NCBI GenBank assembly: GCA_029224185.1
Contig: CM055205.1
Coordinates: 11,079,819 to 11,143,818 of the forward strand
Direction of reading: 5' to 3'
Source: Karalla daura
Lineage: Eukaryota; Chordata; Actinopteri; Chaetodontiformes; Leiognathidae
Length of the DNA stretch: 64,000 bases
Both the position numbers and the translations under genes were made by a program. Positions 30,780-43,339 of the stretch are shown here, one piece after another (within the stretch, counting starts at the first letter, position 1; each line of letters opens with the position of its first letter). Under the pieces are notes generated by a model. The model was not told where the DNA came from, ran no database searches, and saw nothing but the letters and a program-made list of their open reading frames with translations.

Positions 30780-31598
30780 TCCTGAGGCCTGGCTGACGCA
30801 CAGCACATTGGGGAACATAAAAAAAAACTGGGACAGCAAAGGATTGTGGGTAGCTCTGCTTGGCTGGCATAGAGGGGTTTAAGCCTTTACCCGGTCATTT
30901 GTGTCTTTCGTGATGTGATTCAGGTCTGCAAACACATCCTGGAAAAGACTTGTCTTACAAACCTGGACTCTTCCCAGTCTGGAAAGTGTCAAAATTAGGT
31001 GTGAATGTGGGAGTGAATGCTGTGTTGTACAGTGGATGGGTGTAGCGTGGCCTGAGGAGGAACCTTTGAGTTTTGGTCTGAGAGGCGGAGTCTGTGCTTT
31101 GGTCTCAGCTTTCAATCGAATAGAGTATTGAACAGAGCATTGAAGTCCCTCAGAGCTTAAAAAAAAAAGACGTGGATACTCTGTCTCTGCTCTGACACTT
31201 AAAGCTCATTACGGTTAACCCTGTGTTACAGTTTAAGACGCAACCTGAGGGTGTAACGTGGGAGGCTGCAGATGATGGTGTTTTTGAAGCGCTTCAAAGG
31301 TGTGTGTGCGACCTGGAAGCGACCTCTGTCGCATCACTTTGATCCCGCCAACATGGCATTCTCTCTCATGGTTTATTGGCTCATGATCCGTCGAAGCAGC
31401 GGGCGCTTTTGGGCGCTAACTCGTTGCATTAACACCAAGTGTTCCCAAAGGCCGCGCAGCTCCACCGCCGTCACAGCATCTGAGAGCTCGCTCAGCGTGG
31501 AGAGCGGCGCCTAGTGTGTCTGGGCATGTGCTGAGGTCAGAGAAAGTGGCCGAGAGATGACGGAACATCAGAGGGGAATTAAAGACAGTTTTAATCAC
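30780..31598. other. Intergenic between convergent cdca7l and sp4
   Basis: No convincing open frame. Contains a GC-rich segment near 31390-31510 without recognised motifs. Confidence 0.4.
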
Positions 31599-33729
31599 TT
31601 TATTGTCAAGTGTTATGCAGGCAAAGCATCTTTTCTCAAAGTTGTCCTCTTTTTTTTTTTTGTAATCGACATAACACATTTGTACAAACCAGTTTTAAAA
31701 ATATCAATAAACTGAAGCCTTTGAGGCTAACCTGGCAAAAAACCCATTATCAAATGTCATGGAGACGAACAAACATCTTTAGAAAAAGATTTACAAATGA
31801 GATGTCACTACAAAATATCAAAGAAAGAAAAGTTGGTTGTCACACAAAATATTACCAAAAACATCTAAATTTGTTTGGTATCAACCATTTTTGTCTTTAA
31901 ACAAATAGGAACTTTTTTTGCTTTCCTTCTTTTGTGGTTTATTTTCCTCCGAAAAAACATGTTATGGCGCAAAGAGAGGAAGAACTGAACAGCAATGGTC
32001 AGACGTAGAAAAAGAAAGCCGAAGCACAGAGAGTAAAGAAGAGAGAGAAGCAGCACTACGGCGAAAAACTGAAACATGCTGTACACAACCTCAGAATCAA
32101 CGCACACAAATACACGTCCAGCAAAAGGCAAATAGTACAAATCAAGGATAAATAATAAATTAGCTGCACACACTGGGCTCCTGTGTGTTAACATACTTGG
32201 AGGGGACTTCTTTTTTTTTTTTTCTTCAAACAACCAATAAAAATCTCTAGAAAAAAAAGTATCTTAATTTGGAAAAAGAAAAACAAAAGAATGTACGCAC
32301 TGAACTAACACAGAGCAACACCACCAGAAAACAGAATATCCACACAGCTAAATGGCCCGGCCCACTCCCACCCCCAGCTCCGCCGCCCCCCTCCGCCCCC
32401 CCCCCTCCTCCTCCCCCTCCTCCTCCCCCTCCACCATGGACGTCCCGCTCTGTACAACAGCTTGTGTTAAGGCAATTGCGGTACACGGGTCACGTTAGCG
32501 GGGTGAGAGGTGGTGGAGTGGGAGGGGGAGATCGGGGGTGAGGGGGCTCGGCCCTGGAGCCACATCGGTGGCGGTGCCGTCGTCCCATGGGGGGGTGGGG
32601 GGTGGAGGGGGGGGGGGGCATCCTGGTCCAGAGGTGACAGACAGGCCCCGGACGTCCTACTGGAGGTGGGACGACGGCACTGCTTTCGGACGTCTTTCCC
32701 CAATCTCAGAGTGAACTGGCTTGTTTTTATTAAGAAGAGAAAACTTCCCCTGACACTGTAAACATGGTTTCACTAGGATTGTCATTAAAGTATTGCTTTC
32801 ACTACACAAACAAAGTTGTAGAAAGCTAGATTGTTTTTCTCTATAGAAACCTTTTACTAATGGCCACTGCGCCTCGATAGGAATGCATTATTTATAAACG
32901 TTTTTTTTTTATATGTGCTTTTTTTCTTCTTCTTCTTCTTCATCATCGTCGTCATCGTCTTTTCTTTTAAGCAACATCTCCTCTTCTTCAATAACAGTTT
33001 ATCCGTAGACTGGTCTCAAAGGAATCGACACCTGAATCTGGTCTGAGGACTGAACCTGAACCATGAATAAAACTCAAATTAGGTAGATCCTCTCCGCGGC
33101 AGCGAGGGACAATTCATTCTTACAGGTCACACACACACACACACACTCACACACCATCCCAAGACTGCCCCCCCCCCCCCCACCCCCTGCTCTGTCACTG
33201 CTCCGCAACAGTCCTGTACCATGATTGACCCTCAGCTGTCTGACAGGTATGAAACAGGAACACATCTTTGTGCATAGAGTTAGATTCTGTTGCGACTAGG
33301 AAAATGTCTCTCGATGTCGGATGGTTTTAGATTCAGCAGCCCCCCCCCCCCCCCCCCCCACTTCTTGTGCTAATCCACTCACTACTTGCATTCCTAGTTA
33401 TTATAAATTCATTTTTATAAATGCCAAACTAATCTTTCTTACTTTTAGACAACTTTTGTTATTATATCTGTTAGTTTCTTTTAGATTGTGATGTTTATAG
33501 TTTTTCTTTTTTCCGGTTTCTGTCCATTGCATGATCCCGTCTCGTTTGAGTCCCTTTTCATGAGCGAACAACGTTTTTCCAAAATGATGTAAAAATGAAA
33601 TTGTTAAAAAAATAACATAAAATAAAGGAAAAACAGAAAATAAAGTAGCGATCCTTTACGGTCCCTGCAGAGACTCCCAAAAAAACAGGGAGTCGGCCTT
33701 CCGCGAAAGAGACAGGAATCGGCGGCCGT
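31599..33729 (-). other. sp4: sp4 3' UTR (long, about 2.1 kb)
   Basis: A minus-strand AATAAA (plus TTTATT, 31599-31604) gives a plausible end. On the mRNA strand the region has several long G tracts (opposite 32363-32434, 33168-33187 and 33340-33359) and one C tract (opposite 32589-32618). No other gene is visible, which supports a single long UTR, but an earlier poly(A) site is possible. Confidence 0.5.
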
Positions 33730-36700
33730 CTATTCAAAGTCCTCCTCTTCCTCCTCCTCCTCCTCCAGGTGATTGGAGGTGGTGGGGGTGGCGGGGTCAG
33801 AGTCACGTGTGAGGGTGGCCACGGCCACTATCTGCGGGGAGGTGCCCAGGCCCTCGGGGGCGTCCTCCTCCATGTCGTCGGTGGTGATGATGGCCACGGC
33901 GGCGCCGCCCTTCTTGTTCTGGTGCGTCTTGATGTGCTTGGAGAGGTGGTCGCTGCGCATGAAGCGCTTGGAGCACTCGGGGCACTCGAAGCGCTTCTCC
34001 CCTGCGTGGACAGGACAAAACATGGCGGCTGAGTGCAAAGGTGTGGTGCACAATAACCTCATTATCACCATCACCACAGGTAAATACATGCAAAGCCCTG
34101 CTACTGTGGAAATGATCAGTAAGTGTGTGGAAACAATAACAACTTACAAATTTGAAATTCATCTTTTCAAGAAGAAAAGAAATTTACCTAAAACATGTAT
34201 GTATTTACACGGGGAGAAAACTGGAGAACCCAGAAGAAACTCATGTTTTTAACCTTTGAGTCCCACCTACAAGAGGAGGACCTGTAAGAGGCAGCACCCT
34301 TTCAAAGTAAAAGCCCTCCAACTCTCACACCAATTGTGGTATTGGTAACAGTTTCTTTTTATTTTTTACCTATGGAGATGGTGAATGCAAAAGCTATTAA
34401 ACACTGAACAACAAACATCAACAGCAGTTACACAACAGTTTGACTAACAAGCTCCAGACCTCAGTGACCACATTGCTGGTTGCAGCCACAGTCCTTGCCA
34501 CACAGAGAAACACAACGAAGCGCTGTACCTGTGTGTGTTCTCCGGTGTCTCTGCAGCTCGTCGCTCCTGGTGAACCTCTTGCCGCAGAAGATCCAGTTGC
34601 AGACGAACGGCCGCTCCCCGGTGTGCCAGCGCAGGTGGGCCCTGAGGTGGGACGTCTTGCCGTACACCTTGCCGCAGCCCTCCATGTGGCAGATGTGCTG
34701 CTTCTTCTTGGTGGGGTCCCCGCTGTTCCTGCAACACAGAGCCAGGTCAGAGTGAAGAGGAAGTGGACTGTTCCTGCTTCAGGCTTGTTGTAGCGAGGCT
34801 GAATATCCTCATTTGAGCAATGGGTGGTGCGAGGTTGGACCGCTCACTTTAGGAGACAAGCTGCACCGAGCTGACCACCTGTCCAACCAGTTGTCCCATC
34901 GACGACTGTGAAAACATGCCCTCGCATATCACCAGTTTTGGGGGCTGTAGGTGCAATTTTCCCACAGATTTTGGGCTGTTTGTATATTTGAGAATCACAT
35001 GTAAATACACTACCAATGTATATGCATCTATCTATCTATCTGTCTGTGCGCTCCCACCTTCCCTCTCCGTCCCTGCAGTTGGGACAGGAGCAGGCGACGC
35101 GGCGGAGCCTCTTGCTTGGCGGCCCCTCCTGGTCGGAGGAGCTCTGCACGGAGCCCAGCTGGTCCGGACTCATCGACGAGCCCGACGCCACGTTGCCCAC
35201 TGTGACCGTCACTGGAGACGGCTGCACCTTGACCCCGTCCTGACCCTGTGGTTGACCTGAGAGGTGATTGAAAGGTGACAAAATGTTGTTAATGTTCCCC
35301 TCTGTTACAGAGTCAGACAGTTTGAGTTGACCAGAAATGTCCCAGCACTGCTCAAATATAGTAGTAGTCAGGGTTCATACACCTCAGACTGAGGCTGTTG
35401 TCACGCTTTATAGCATCTTGCAGCTGGGATAAATTCCACTTTCAACTCACTTTTTTTGAATCACAACCAAAAGAAATTCTTCTTCAAAAAAGCAGGAGGA
35501 AACTTTTAATCAGGAAATAAATGGAGTGGCGAGTACAGATTTGAAAGGATTCCTTTCTCCAACAATCAAAAAAAAAGTCAAGCACTTTTCAAGGATTTCC
35601 AGCACCCCTATGAAGTGACATTGGAATAGGAGAATCTTAAATTTAATCAGTAGTGAATACTACCTCCTCTGCCCAGCCATGTTACTTTAACCAGGTTTAG
35701 TTGACGCTACATACTAACAGTCGCACTTGGGGCATCCTTACCCTGTAGACCAGTGATGGTGAGGGGGACTCCCTGCACCTGGACCCCAGCAGCGCCGAGC
35801 CCTGCGATGCTGACCGTCTGCACCCCGGAGCCCGGGTTGATCTGGGCGCCGCTCAGCGTCAGGGGAGCTCCGCTCAGAGACACCAGGCCGCCGCTCCCCA
35901 CCGCCGTGCCGCCGGCCACCGGGGCCAGCGTCAGCTGCTGCGGCACGGCCGCCCCCAGGCCGCCCTGCAGGGACACCCCACCGGGTATCTGCAGCGTCTG
36001 CCAGGTGATCTGTCCGGACGGGGACAGGGTGGGGGTCCGGATCAGCACCTGGGCTGGGTTCTGGAAGGCCTGGATGGGCTGCAGGGTCTGTCCCGGGCCC
36101 AGCTGCAGGGTCTGGATGTGCTGCGGCTGCTGCTGGCCCTGGGCCTGGCCCTGACTCTGGGTCTGCGGCTGCAGCTGGATCTGCTGCACCAGCTGGTGCC
36201 CCACCTGGCCCACGATCACCTGCTGGATGGTGTTGGCGGGCTCCGTCTGGCCCTGCAGCCCGTTGGCCTGGCTCTGAGAGTCTGCCTCGCTGCTCTGCAC
36301 CTGGGCCTCGGCCGCTCCACCCTCTGCTCCCACAGACACTATTTGCGTCCCGTCGGACACGCTGTCCCCCTCGGATACGGCCGTCACCGTCGTGCCTGTT
36401 GATGCCGTGGCAGGAGCTGCCGCTGTGGTCACCAGCTGGTTGCCGTTGGCAACAGAGAACGTGCCATCTGCTGATTGGATGAGCTGCACGGCCCCGCCCC
36501 CTCCGACACTGTTTATGACGGGCAGGGCCAGGGTCATGCCTCCCAGGTTTAGGGGCACGGTGGTCATCACGGGGGCCTGGGAGCCCTGCAGGGTCTGCAG
36601 CTGCAGCGGGAAGGACTGAGCGGGGCGGATCTGCAGCGGCACCGTCTGGTTGGCTGTACTCGTCAGGATGGCCTGCTGGTTGGCTGGCTGCAGGATGGCC

Positions 36701-39531
36701 TGGGTCTGGTTGGGACTCTGGGTCTGGATGAGCTGCACCTGCTCCGGCAGAGCCCCGATGGAGGCCGTCTGAGCGGGGCTGATGTGGATCTGCTGCCCGT
36801 CTGCAGTCTGCAGGTGGGGGATGACCTGATACTGGACCCCACCCCCTGTGTTGGGCAGGTTCTGAACCTGGATGATCTGGAACTGCTGCTGCTGCTGCTG
36901 GCTGGCAGCGACACTGTTGATTCCACCTGCTGGCTTCATCTGTCCAACAGGAAGGGAACAGCATAGAAACTGTTTAACACAAACAAGATGGAAAACAACA
37001 ACAACCTTGTGTTTAAAGGGGCCTAATATGGTTGAATGGAGAATTCATCCTCATTCTCTGGTGTTAACATGGACGCCATGAAACTACTAAGGTGTAGGGA
37101 TATATTTGTCATATCCTGCACAAATCCATCTCATGTTTATCCAACCTGTCTTGCCTGCCACACATATACACTGTATAAACACTTGACTTTACGGTCCTTG
37201 CTTAACAACAGAGCTTATTGACTTCTGTCACACACATCAATGTTGTGCACATCAAGCCTTATGTATTTGAGCCAGAATGAGAGGAGGAATCAGATACTGG
37301 GTACACTGATATTTCACTGTAAACTTCACTAAACCGCTGCCCCACAGATTCAAACAGCTCTGAACATATTTTGGAGGTATGGTTTATATCAGTTTATCAG
37401 TTATGGTACCCTCCCAAGTACCCCTTCTCTGAATGTTTTCTGCTCCAACACACCTCATCATCTCATCATCAGGCTTCTGCAGAGCTGATGATTAGTAGAT
37501 CATTTCAGTCAGGTGTGTTGGGGGAGGAAACATCTAAAACATACAGAGCAGTGGTACTTGAGGACTGGAATGTGTGGACTATGGACTGTGTGGACTGGTA
37601 ATACTGATTCGCATCATACTTGCATTTCCGATCACATTCTCTGGTCAGTCACTTCCATTTCAATAACCAAAATATATAAGAAAATGAGGATGTGATGATG
37701 TTTTTGGACATACTGTTGATCTTTTGTTGGGAATAGTTTGTTATTATTCAACAAGGTAGATGTGGTGATGAGGTTTTCTAATTGCAGCACCCGCTTCGAT
37801 CCTTACCTTACGTCCGCCAGGCGAGCTATCATTGGCCAAGGTGGTGGCCACCGTCACAGCTACGGGCTGATTGGTGTTCTCTTTGGCCATAGTGGGCGCT
37901 GTTGTGATAATCTGCCAGCCGTTCCCCGTGAACTGAGCTGGGACCAATTCCAGCTGCTGGGGCACCAGGGCCTGGCCCCCGGCTGCGTCCACCACTATCT
38001 GACCCTGTAGCTGACCCGCCTGCAGCTGGATCTGTCCGGCCTGGACCTGGATCTGCTGGGCCCCCGTCTGAGCCTGGGCCTGGGCCCCCTCCACTCCCCC
38101 CTGCCCTCCGATCTTACTGCAGGTGGCCGCTAGCAGAGCCAACGGAGAGGGCTGAGAGGAATCCTGGAGGAGACGAGAGAGCGAGAGGAATGGTTAAAAC
38201 AGGAGTGACAAGGCGAGGGTGGAGAAGCCTGTCAGCACACATACACACACAGCTCATATACATAGACAAACAAGAAAGTACAGCATGTAAGTTAAACAAA
38301 AATGAAGTCAAAGAGGGAGGGGGGTGGGCAGGTATCTGTGTGCATACTCCCACAATGAATAATTTGAAAAACCGAAGAGGAAGGGTGAAAGAGCGAGGGG
38401 TGGAGAAAAGGCACGGTGCAGAGAAAAAAGAGACACAAAAAGCAGAGAGAGAAAGAGAGAGAGCTGTCAGTGGAAGTGGGCGGTATTACAGGAAGCGAGT
38501 GGGTGGGCGTGTGAGAACCACATTTCTCTTTTCTCAGAACACTGGAAGAAAATGCCGCCTTCTCTCTCGCACTCTCTCTCTCTCTCTCCTCCCTTTCAAA
38601 GGAACTAGGTCGCAGGCAAATTTTTAATGCTATACACCTCTCAACACAGCCCAGACTGTGCCCCCAACAACATAGCATGAAATACTGCTTCCTCGCACCC
38701 CTTTAACGATACCAAATGCTGAAATGAATCTCGAGGATTTCTGTAACCTACAAAACACAGCCAAACACACAAGCAGAGTCACATACCAATGCTGCAGGTC
38801 CTCAAAAAAAATCCACATGCAGCATTTAATCATCTTGGCCCTAATTCTCCCCCCCCCAAAAAAACCACAATTGAGAAAAAGAGCAGTGGTTGAAGTGTGA
38901 CAGCTATATAAGCCTGTTCAAGAAGCTTTGGGCTGGCTCTCAGCAGGGCTTGAACAGAAGCAGGAAGTGGAATTCACCAGAGAAACGCCCCCAGAGGTGT
39001 CTGGCTGGCTGGGAGGGGAGGGGAGGGGAGGAGAAGGGAGGGAGGGAGGCAGGCAGGGAGTACATTTTTGGCCTGCAGGCACAGCAAAAGTAACGAACTT
39101 AAATAAACTCTTAATTTTCTCCCTTTTCTCTAATCTCTTTACCTGCGATCCAGAACTTTTCCCCTTTTTAGATGCTTTCCCGCCTTCAGTTCCAGATGAT
39201 TCCTTCTTCGAGTCTGTAAAAACAAGAGAGAAAAACGTGTGAATATCATCCAGTTATTATATCACCAACTGAGTATTTCTGATCGGAGGAGGGGGAGGAC
39301 GGGGGACCGGGGGGAGGTCAAAGTCCCAGGATAAGGCTCGGGGCTGTAGAGACGCCTAAATAAAAGCTTATCATACTGCAGATATAGCAAAACAAAGGTG
39401 ATCAACAAGCCAAGAGGAGAAACCAGTAACCTCATCATCAATATCAAAGGGGGGCTTGGAGCCTCCTATCTGTCAGTCGGAGAGAGGTAGAGGGGTGGAG
39501 ACGGAGAGGGGGGAGGGTACCTACCACTCAT
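33730..39531 (-). CDS. sp4: Sp4 transcription factor, 7 coding exons, 767 aa
   Basis: Coding exons in gene order: 39525-39531, 39143-39213, 37807-38163, 35742-36939, 35058-35256, 34529-34728 and 33730-34001, with GT..AG ends and matching phases. The product starts MSDSKKESS and carries the Sp box SPLALLAATCSKIG, then long glutamine/serine/threonine-rich activation regions (exon 4), GVQVQGVPLTITGLQGQ, and the Btd box CSCPNCRDGEGR (ends near 611). Three C2H2 fingers follow (about 624-702) with KTSHLRAHLRWH, RSDELQRHRRTH and RSDHLSKHIKTH. These bind GC/GT boxes in the nucleus. The tail THQNKKGG...GTSPQIVAVATLTRDSDPATP matches the Sp4 end, not Sp1 or Sp3; human SP4 is of similar length. Unusual: a run of eight Glu before the C-terminal DFE. 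Confidence 0.93.
37430..37580. mobile_element. MITE-like fish repeat in sp4 intron 3
   Basis: CTGCTCCAACACACCTCATCATC...CAGGTGTGTTGGGGGAGGAAACATCTAAAACAT...AGTGGTACTTGAGGACTGGAATG. Same family as 23875 and 41215. Confidence 0.6.
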
Positions 39532-40330
39532 AACGCATTAATATACCGAGAGGAGAGGGTGTAGTTCACGGTAGAAGGCCGGCCGGGTACACAGGCGGAG
39601 GACGGCCTATATGTTTCGGTGCTGGGCCGTGGCGGATCTGCCCGTTTGACGAAACCACCCACCGGCCAGGAAGGGCGGTGCCAAGCGCAGGCACAATCAA
39701 GCGCACCTAAATTATGGAGATAAGGGAGCGCGCGGTGACCGTCCCCGGCCGCACTGCCCCGGCGAGCGTCGCTCTCAGCGGGTATCCAGTCCATAAACCG
39801 GTGAAACGACGCTTGTCAGGGAGATATCCACGGAGGAGTTGGCTGTGTGTGACCGTGGAGGCCCACCCACTTCCATTTAAGCATCAGGACTACACCCTCC
39901 TGCCTGTCTCCACCGCTCCTCACGCTGCGCTGCGCGACGCGGCGACGCCTCCTCTTCGCCGACGTCCGTCGTGTACCGAAAGCAAACCGTTGGCCGCGTT
40001 TCTATTTCACGGCTGTTCTCCTTATTTTCGCGCACAATTGCGTTTTTTTTAAGGGGAGATACGGGCTAGATAGCTGTGGCTTTTGTGGGCGGACGCGCTC
40101 CTCCCACATATTCAGATTGGACGACGGGGCTCGGCGTGCGAGGGTCGAGATGGGAGTTGTATTTTGGCGAGGCCTCGCCTTCTCGATCGGGATTGGGTGC
40201 ACGGGACTACAGATCCCATGATGCTCTGCGGCCGAGGGAGGAGCCGTGGGCCGACTGGGTAGTCATGTTGGTGTGAGAGCGAGAGAGGGGAGAGGGAAGG
40301 GCGGCGACTAGTGTGTTGTGGGGGTTGGGC
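39532..40330 (-). promoter_or_regulatory. sp4: sp4 promoter and 5' UTR, GC-rich
   Basis: GC-rich, CpG-rich sequence upstream of the sp4 start, in contrast to the AT-rich surroundings. The ZNF143-type site ACTACAGATCCCATGATGC is at 40206-40224, and a weaker inverted partial match (GGGAGTTGTAT) is at about 40152-40162. There is no TATA box at an obvious place, as is usual for Sp-family genes. The exact transcription start cannot be read. Confidence 0.6.
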
Positions 40331-40621
40331 GAACGGGAAAGGAAGGCGTGTGTACGTGTGTGTTTGAGAGTGTGCGTGCGTGCGTGTGTGTGTGTGGGTG
40401 TGTGTTTCAACTTTCTACACTTGTGCTGTCACTGGCTGACAGGGCTGGTGAATCAAAAGGAAAAAAGATAAAGCAGAGGAACTGACGTGAAGTTTAGTTT
40501 TAATTAAAATACAAAGCGATCAGTGAATACTGAGTAATGTTGCCTCCAAGCTAGAATAAAAAAATGGTTCTTATATATTTCCTCTTCACCCCTGCACCAA
40601 TTGTTAACATGGGCACGAAAA

Positions 40622-40704
<83 letters not shown>
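40622..40704. repeat. (TATC)n microsatellite
   Basis: About 20 TATC units, uninterrupted. Confidence 0.95.
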
Positions 40705-40889
40705 TCTAGTCGCCTACATGGTTGTGTATAAATATACATTCAAAAACATATTTGGATATAAAACACATGTACACAGCCTGTCTGCATACACGCACAACAG
40801 TAGTACATAAGGTTAGTACACAGAATACTGTGCTGTACTGTATTTATAAGGCACCGTAAATCTAAACTCTGTTTCTGGACACTAGAGCA

Positions 40890-41170
40890 CCCACAAAAAA
40901 CTCACACAGACATGGAGAGAACTTGCAAACTCCACACAGATAGGCCTTCTTTATCTGAGGCAACACTGCTAACCACCTCTGTCTGTGTGGGTTTCCTCCA
41001 GGTACCTCGGTCTCCTCCCACGAGCTAAAAACGTGCAAGTTTGAGTCGAAGGAGATTCTAAATTGCCTCTGAGTGTGAGAGTGAATGGCATGTGTGTGTA
41101 TGTGTGTGTGTGCACATTGAGACTGTCTAGAGTATATTCCTTGCCTTCATCTCATGTGTGCTGGAGAAAA
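40890..41170. repeat. Interspersed fish repeat, copy 3
   Basis: ACATGGAGAGAACTTGCAAACTCCACACAGA...GGTTTCCTCCAGGTACC-CGG...TCTAAATTGCCTCTGAGTGTGAGAGTGAATGG: the best match in the window to this element. Confidence 0.65.
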
Positions 41171-41214
41171 GCTAAACCGTTACACCATTAATGCAGTGTT
41201 CTTTAACCCTGCTC

Positions 41215-41395
41215 CTCGGGGAACACTGTCCTACATATATAAGATGTGTCTGCCCCAACACAATTGATTGAACTGATCAGCCAATTATCCAGATCTGCAG
41301 AAGTTCGATGACACAATCATTTGATTCAGGTGTGTTGAAACAGGAAACACCTAAAACATGCATTGTAGTGCTCCCCGGTGAGCAGGGTGGGAAAA
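41215..41395. mobile_element. MITE-like fish repeat, copy 3
   Basis: CTCCTCGGGGAACACTGTCCTAC...CAGGTGTGTTGAAACAGGAAACACCTAAAACATGCA...CTCCCCGGTGAGCAGGG. The ends are inverted repeats of each other (CTCCTCGGGGAACACT against AGTGCTCCCCGGTGAG), which supports a terminal-inverted-repeat element. Confidence 0.65.
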
Positions 41396-42289
41396 CACGG
41401 TATTAAAGTACTACAGTAAGACGGTAAATAAAGGATGGATGGATATATTCCAGCTTCTCATCTGTGAAAAGCAGTCTTTGTTTTTATCTGCTATGTTAAA
41501 GTGAGGAGATGCTTTATTTGTCGAAACAATACACTGGATAAGCAGAGTCCATAAAGTAAGCATTGTGCATTATCATTTTGGTTAGAAATTGACTTTCCAT
41601 GGTTTCTTGGGTGTCTAAGAGAGAACAGGAGCAGAGAACAGAGCTGCGAAAAGTAATTTGTTGCAGGAGCAGCTATATCACCCACAGAACTTTCTCGTTC
41701 CTGCACGAGTCTGCAACAGCAATCCTCTCTCCCACCCACACACCAAAAACCTCTCTCAGTCTCCCAGAGGGATGAGCGTTGTCGAACTCATGCCAGCTCC
41801 ATGTTGACGTAGTGGGCCTATGAGCTCCTTCGTGAACAGAGGTTCACTCCTGCCCGGGTTTCTTCTCCATCAGAGCAACCTTGCCTCACAGTCGAGCCAC
41901 TTGAGCCAAGTGGAGGCACGGCCCTGGTTCACCGAGCAGAAAACATCATTAGCGGGCAGCCAACTGAGGATATGCCCCTGGCACACATGGGAAATATTTA
42001 GTCTTGTCGGCTGTCAGCCAAAGCAATAGTCTGTTTTACTAAACGCCATGTTTCCACTGGCTTCGGCTCGCACTGACACTGGGTCAAGCAGGAGAGTGAA
42101 AGTTGTCCAGCACTGGGGTTATTAGCATGTCTCCTAACAGACAAAATGACTTTAAAGGTAGTCTTGAGACCCAAAGAGAAATATCTTTGGGCCACTCTTG
42201 TGCTCTCTCTGTTTCCTTTTGGTTTTGGGAGTGTTAGAAGATCTACTCTCAATGTGTTCATGCAGACACACACCTGGGCTGGTCCAGAA

Positions 42290-42292
<3 letters not shown>

Positions 42293-42377
<85 letters not shown>
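42293..42377. repeat. (AC)n microsatellite
   Basis: About 42 AC units. Confidence 0.95.
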
Positions 42378-42379
<2 letters not shown>

Positions 42380-42785
42380 TAATTACTGCGGAAGCCAAGT
42401 GCCTTGTTCCCGCCCCCTGGGCCACTCGGCAGGGCGTTGCTAGGCAACGGGGTCTGGTCTGAAGAGGGGTTGTTGTCTGTGTGTTTGTGCGTGTGAGTGT
42501 GAGCATGTATGGTGATGGTGATGGGAGGAATTGTGGCAGAGAAGAGTTTTTCTCTTGGATAAAACAGGAGTTCACATAAAAATGCGATTTTCTTCGACTT
42601 GCATTGCAGCAATATTGCGTCTTGTGGTGATACAAATGACACATAACAGTGTCAATCGGACGTAAAGTTTAACTTAACGGTTGTTGGATCTGGCAACACC
42701 ATTCCTGCATGGGTTTACAAATGTAAATATCGATGTTCCTACAAAGTGAAAGTCCATGCAGGATTATCTTGTGTTTCGTCTGCTG

Positions 42786-42799
42786 CCACTAGGTGGCGC
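42786..42799 (+). promoter_or_regulatory. CTCF core motif, full match
   Basis: CCACTAGGTGGCGC fits the 14-base core CCASYAGRKGGCRS at every position and is preceded by TG and followed by CA. It lies between sp4 and sp8, so it is a candidate insulator or loop anchor. Confidence 0.55.
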
Positions 42800-42959
42800 C
42801 AATACACAAGGTTAATCTGTGATCTTGGTACCAGGAATGTGCGACTCCACACTTTCAGATTCGCTATGAATTCGAAATGTAATTTTGCATCGATGCCGAT
42901 ATCGATACTAATCATTTGGTATCAGTTAGTTTTCATAAGAAAAGGGTCATCACACTGAC

Positions 42960-43335
42960 AGACAAATTCCATCACAAATACTGGCCGTTTAATCACATTT
43001 ATTAACAACAAAATGGGGAGACCTATATCTAATAACGGCATATCTAAATAATATTACTACTAATTATAAACTACTATTTTATTTTTACCTCTCATACATT
43101 GGTCAAGAGGTTTCAGTAACACTTCCTCTATAACAATCCTCTGTAAAAGCTTTTGCCACTTACTATAATATAGTGAATCCAACATTGCTTAATCCTCTTA
43201 TATGGGTTAAACATATATGCAAATTATAGAATAATTAGATTTACATTGCATGAGATCATAACGTTTTGCTGTATTATTACCCTTGTACATTGTACATTTG
43301 GTCAATAAAGATATTCTGATTCTGAAAAAACAAAA
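42960..43335. other. Possible retroposon tail
   Basis: Ends with CATTTGGTCAATAAAGATATTCTGATTCTGAA, which resembles 3' ends of fish LINE copies or processed transcripts, followed by an A-rich stretch. No coding sequence is left. Confidence 0.35.
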
Positions 43336-43339
43336 AAAG

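Noticed and set aside
35738..36964. 408-codon minus-strand frame overlapping sp4 exon 4
   Set aside because: A shadow of the Gln-rich exon in another frame, proline/alanine-rich from GC content; the frame with Sp4 motifs is the one at 35742-36939.
33730..39531. Identification as sp3 (with the 56.7-kb gene as sp9 and the 26-kb gene as cdca7)
   Set aside because: The C-terminal tail (SPQIVAVATLTRDSDPATP) and GVQVQGVPLTITG...GQDGVKVQ match Sp4; WWDVGPGW and SWFKP fit Sp8; the itgb8-like end also points to the Sp4/Sp8 block. The Sp3/Sp9 block remains the main alternative.
41998..42644. Minus-strand open frame of 214 codons near 42 kb
   Set aside because: Its middle is a translated (AC)n microsatellite and the ends show no domain or splice context.
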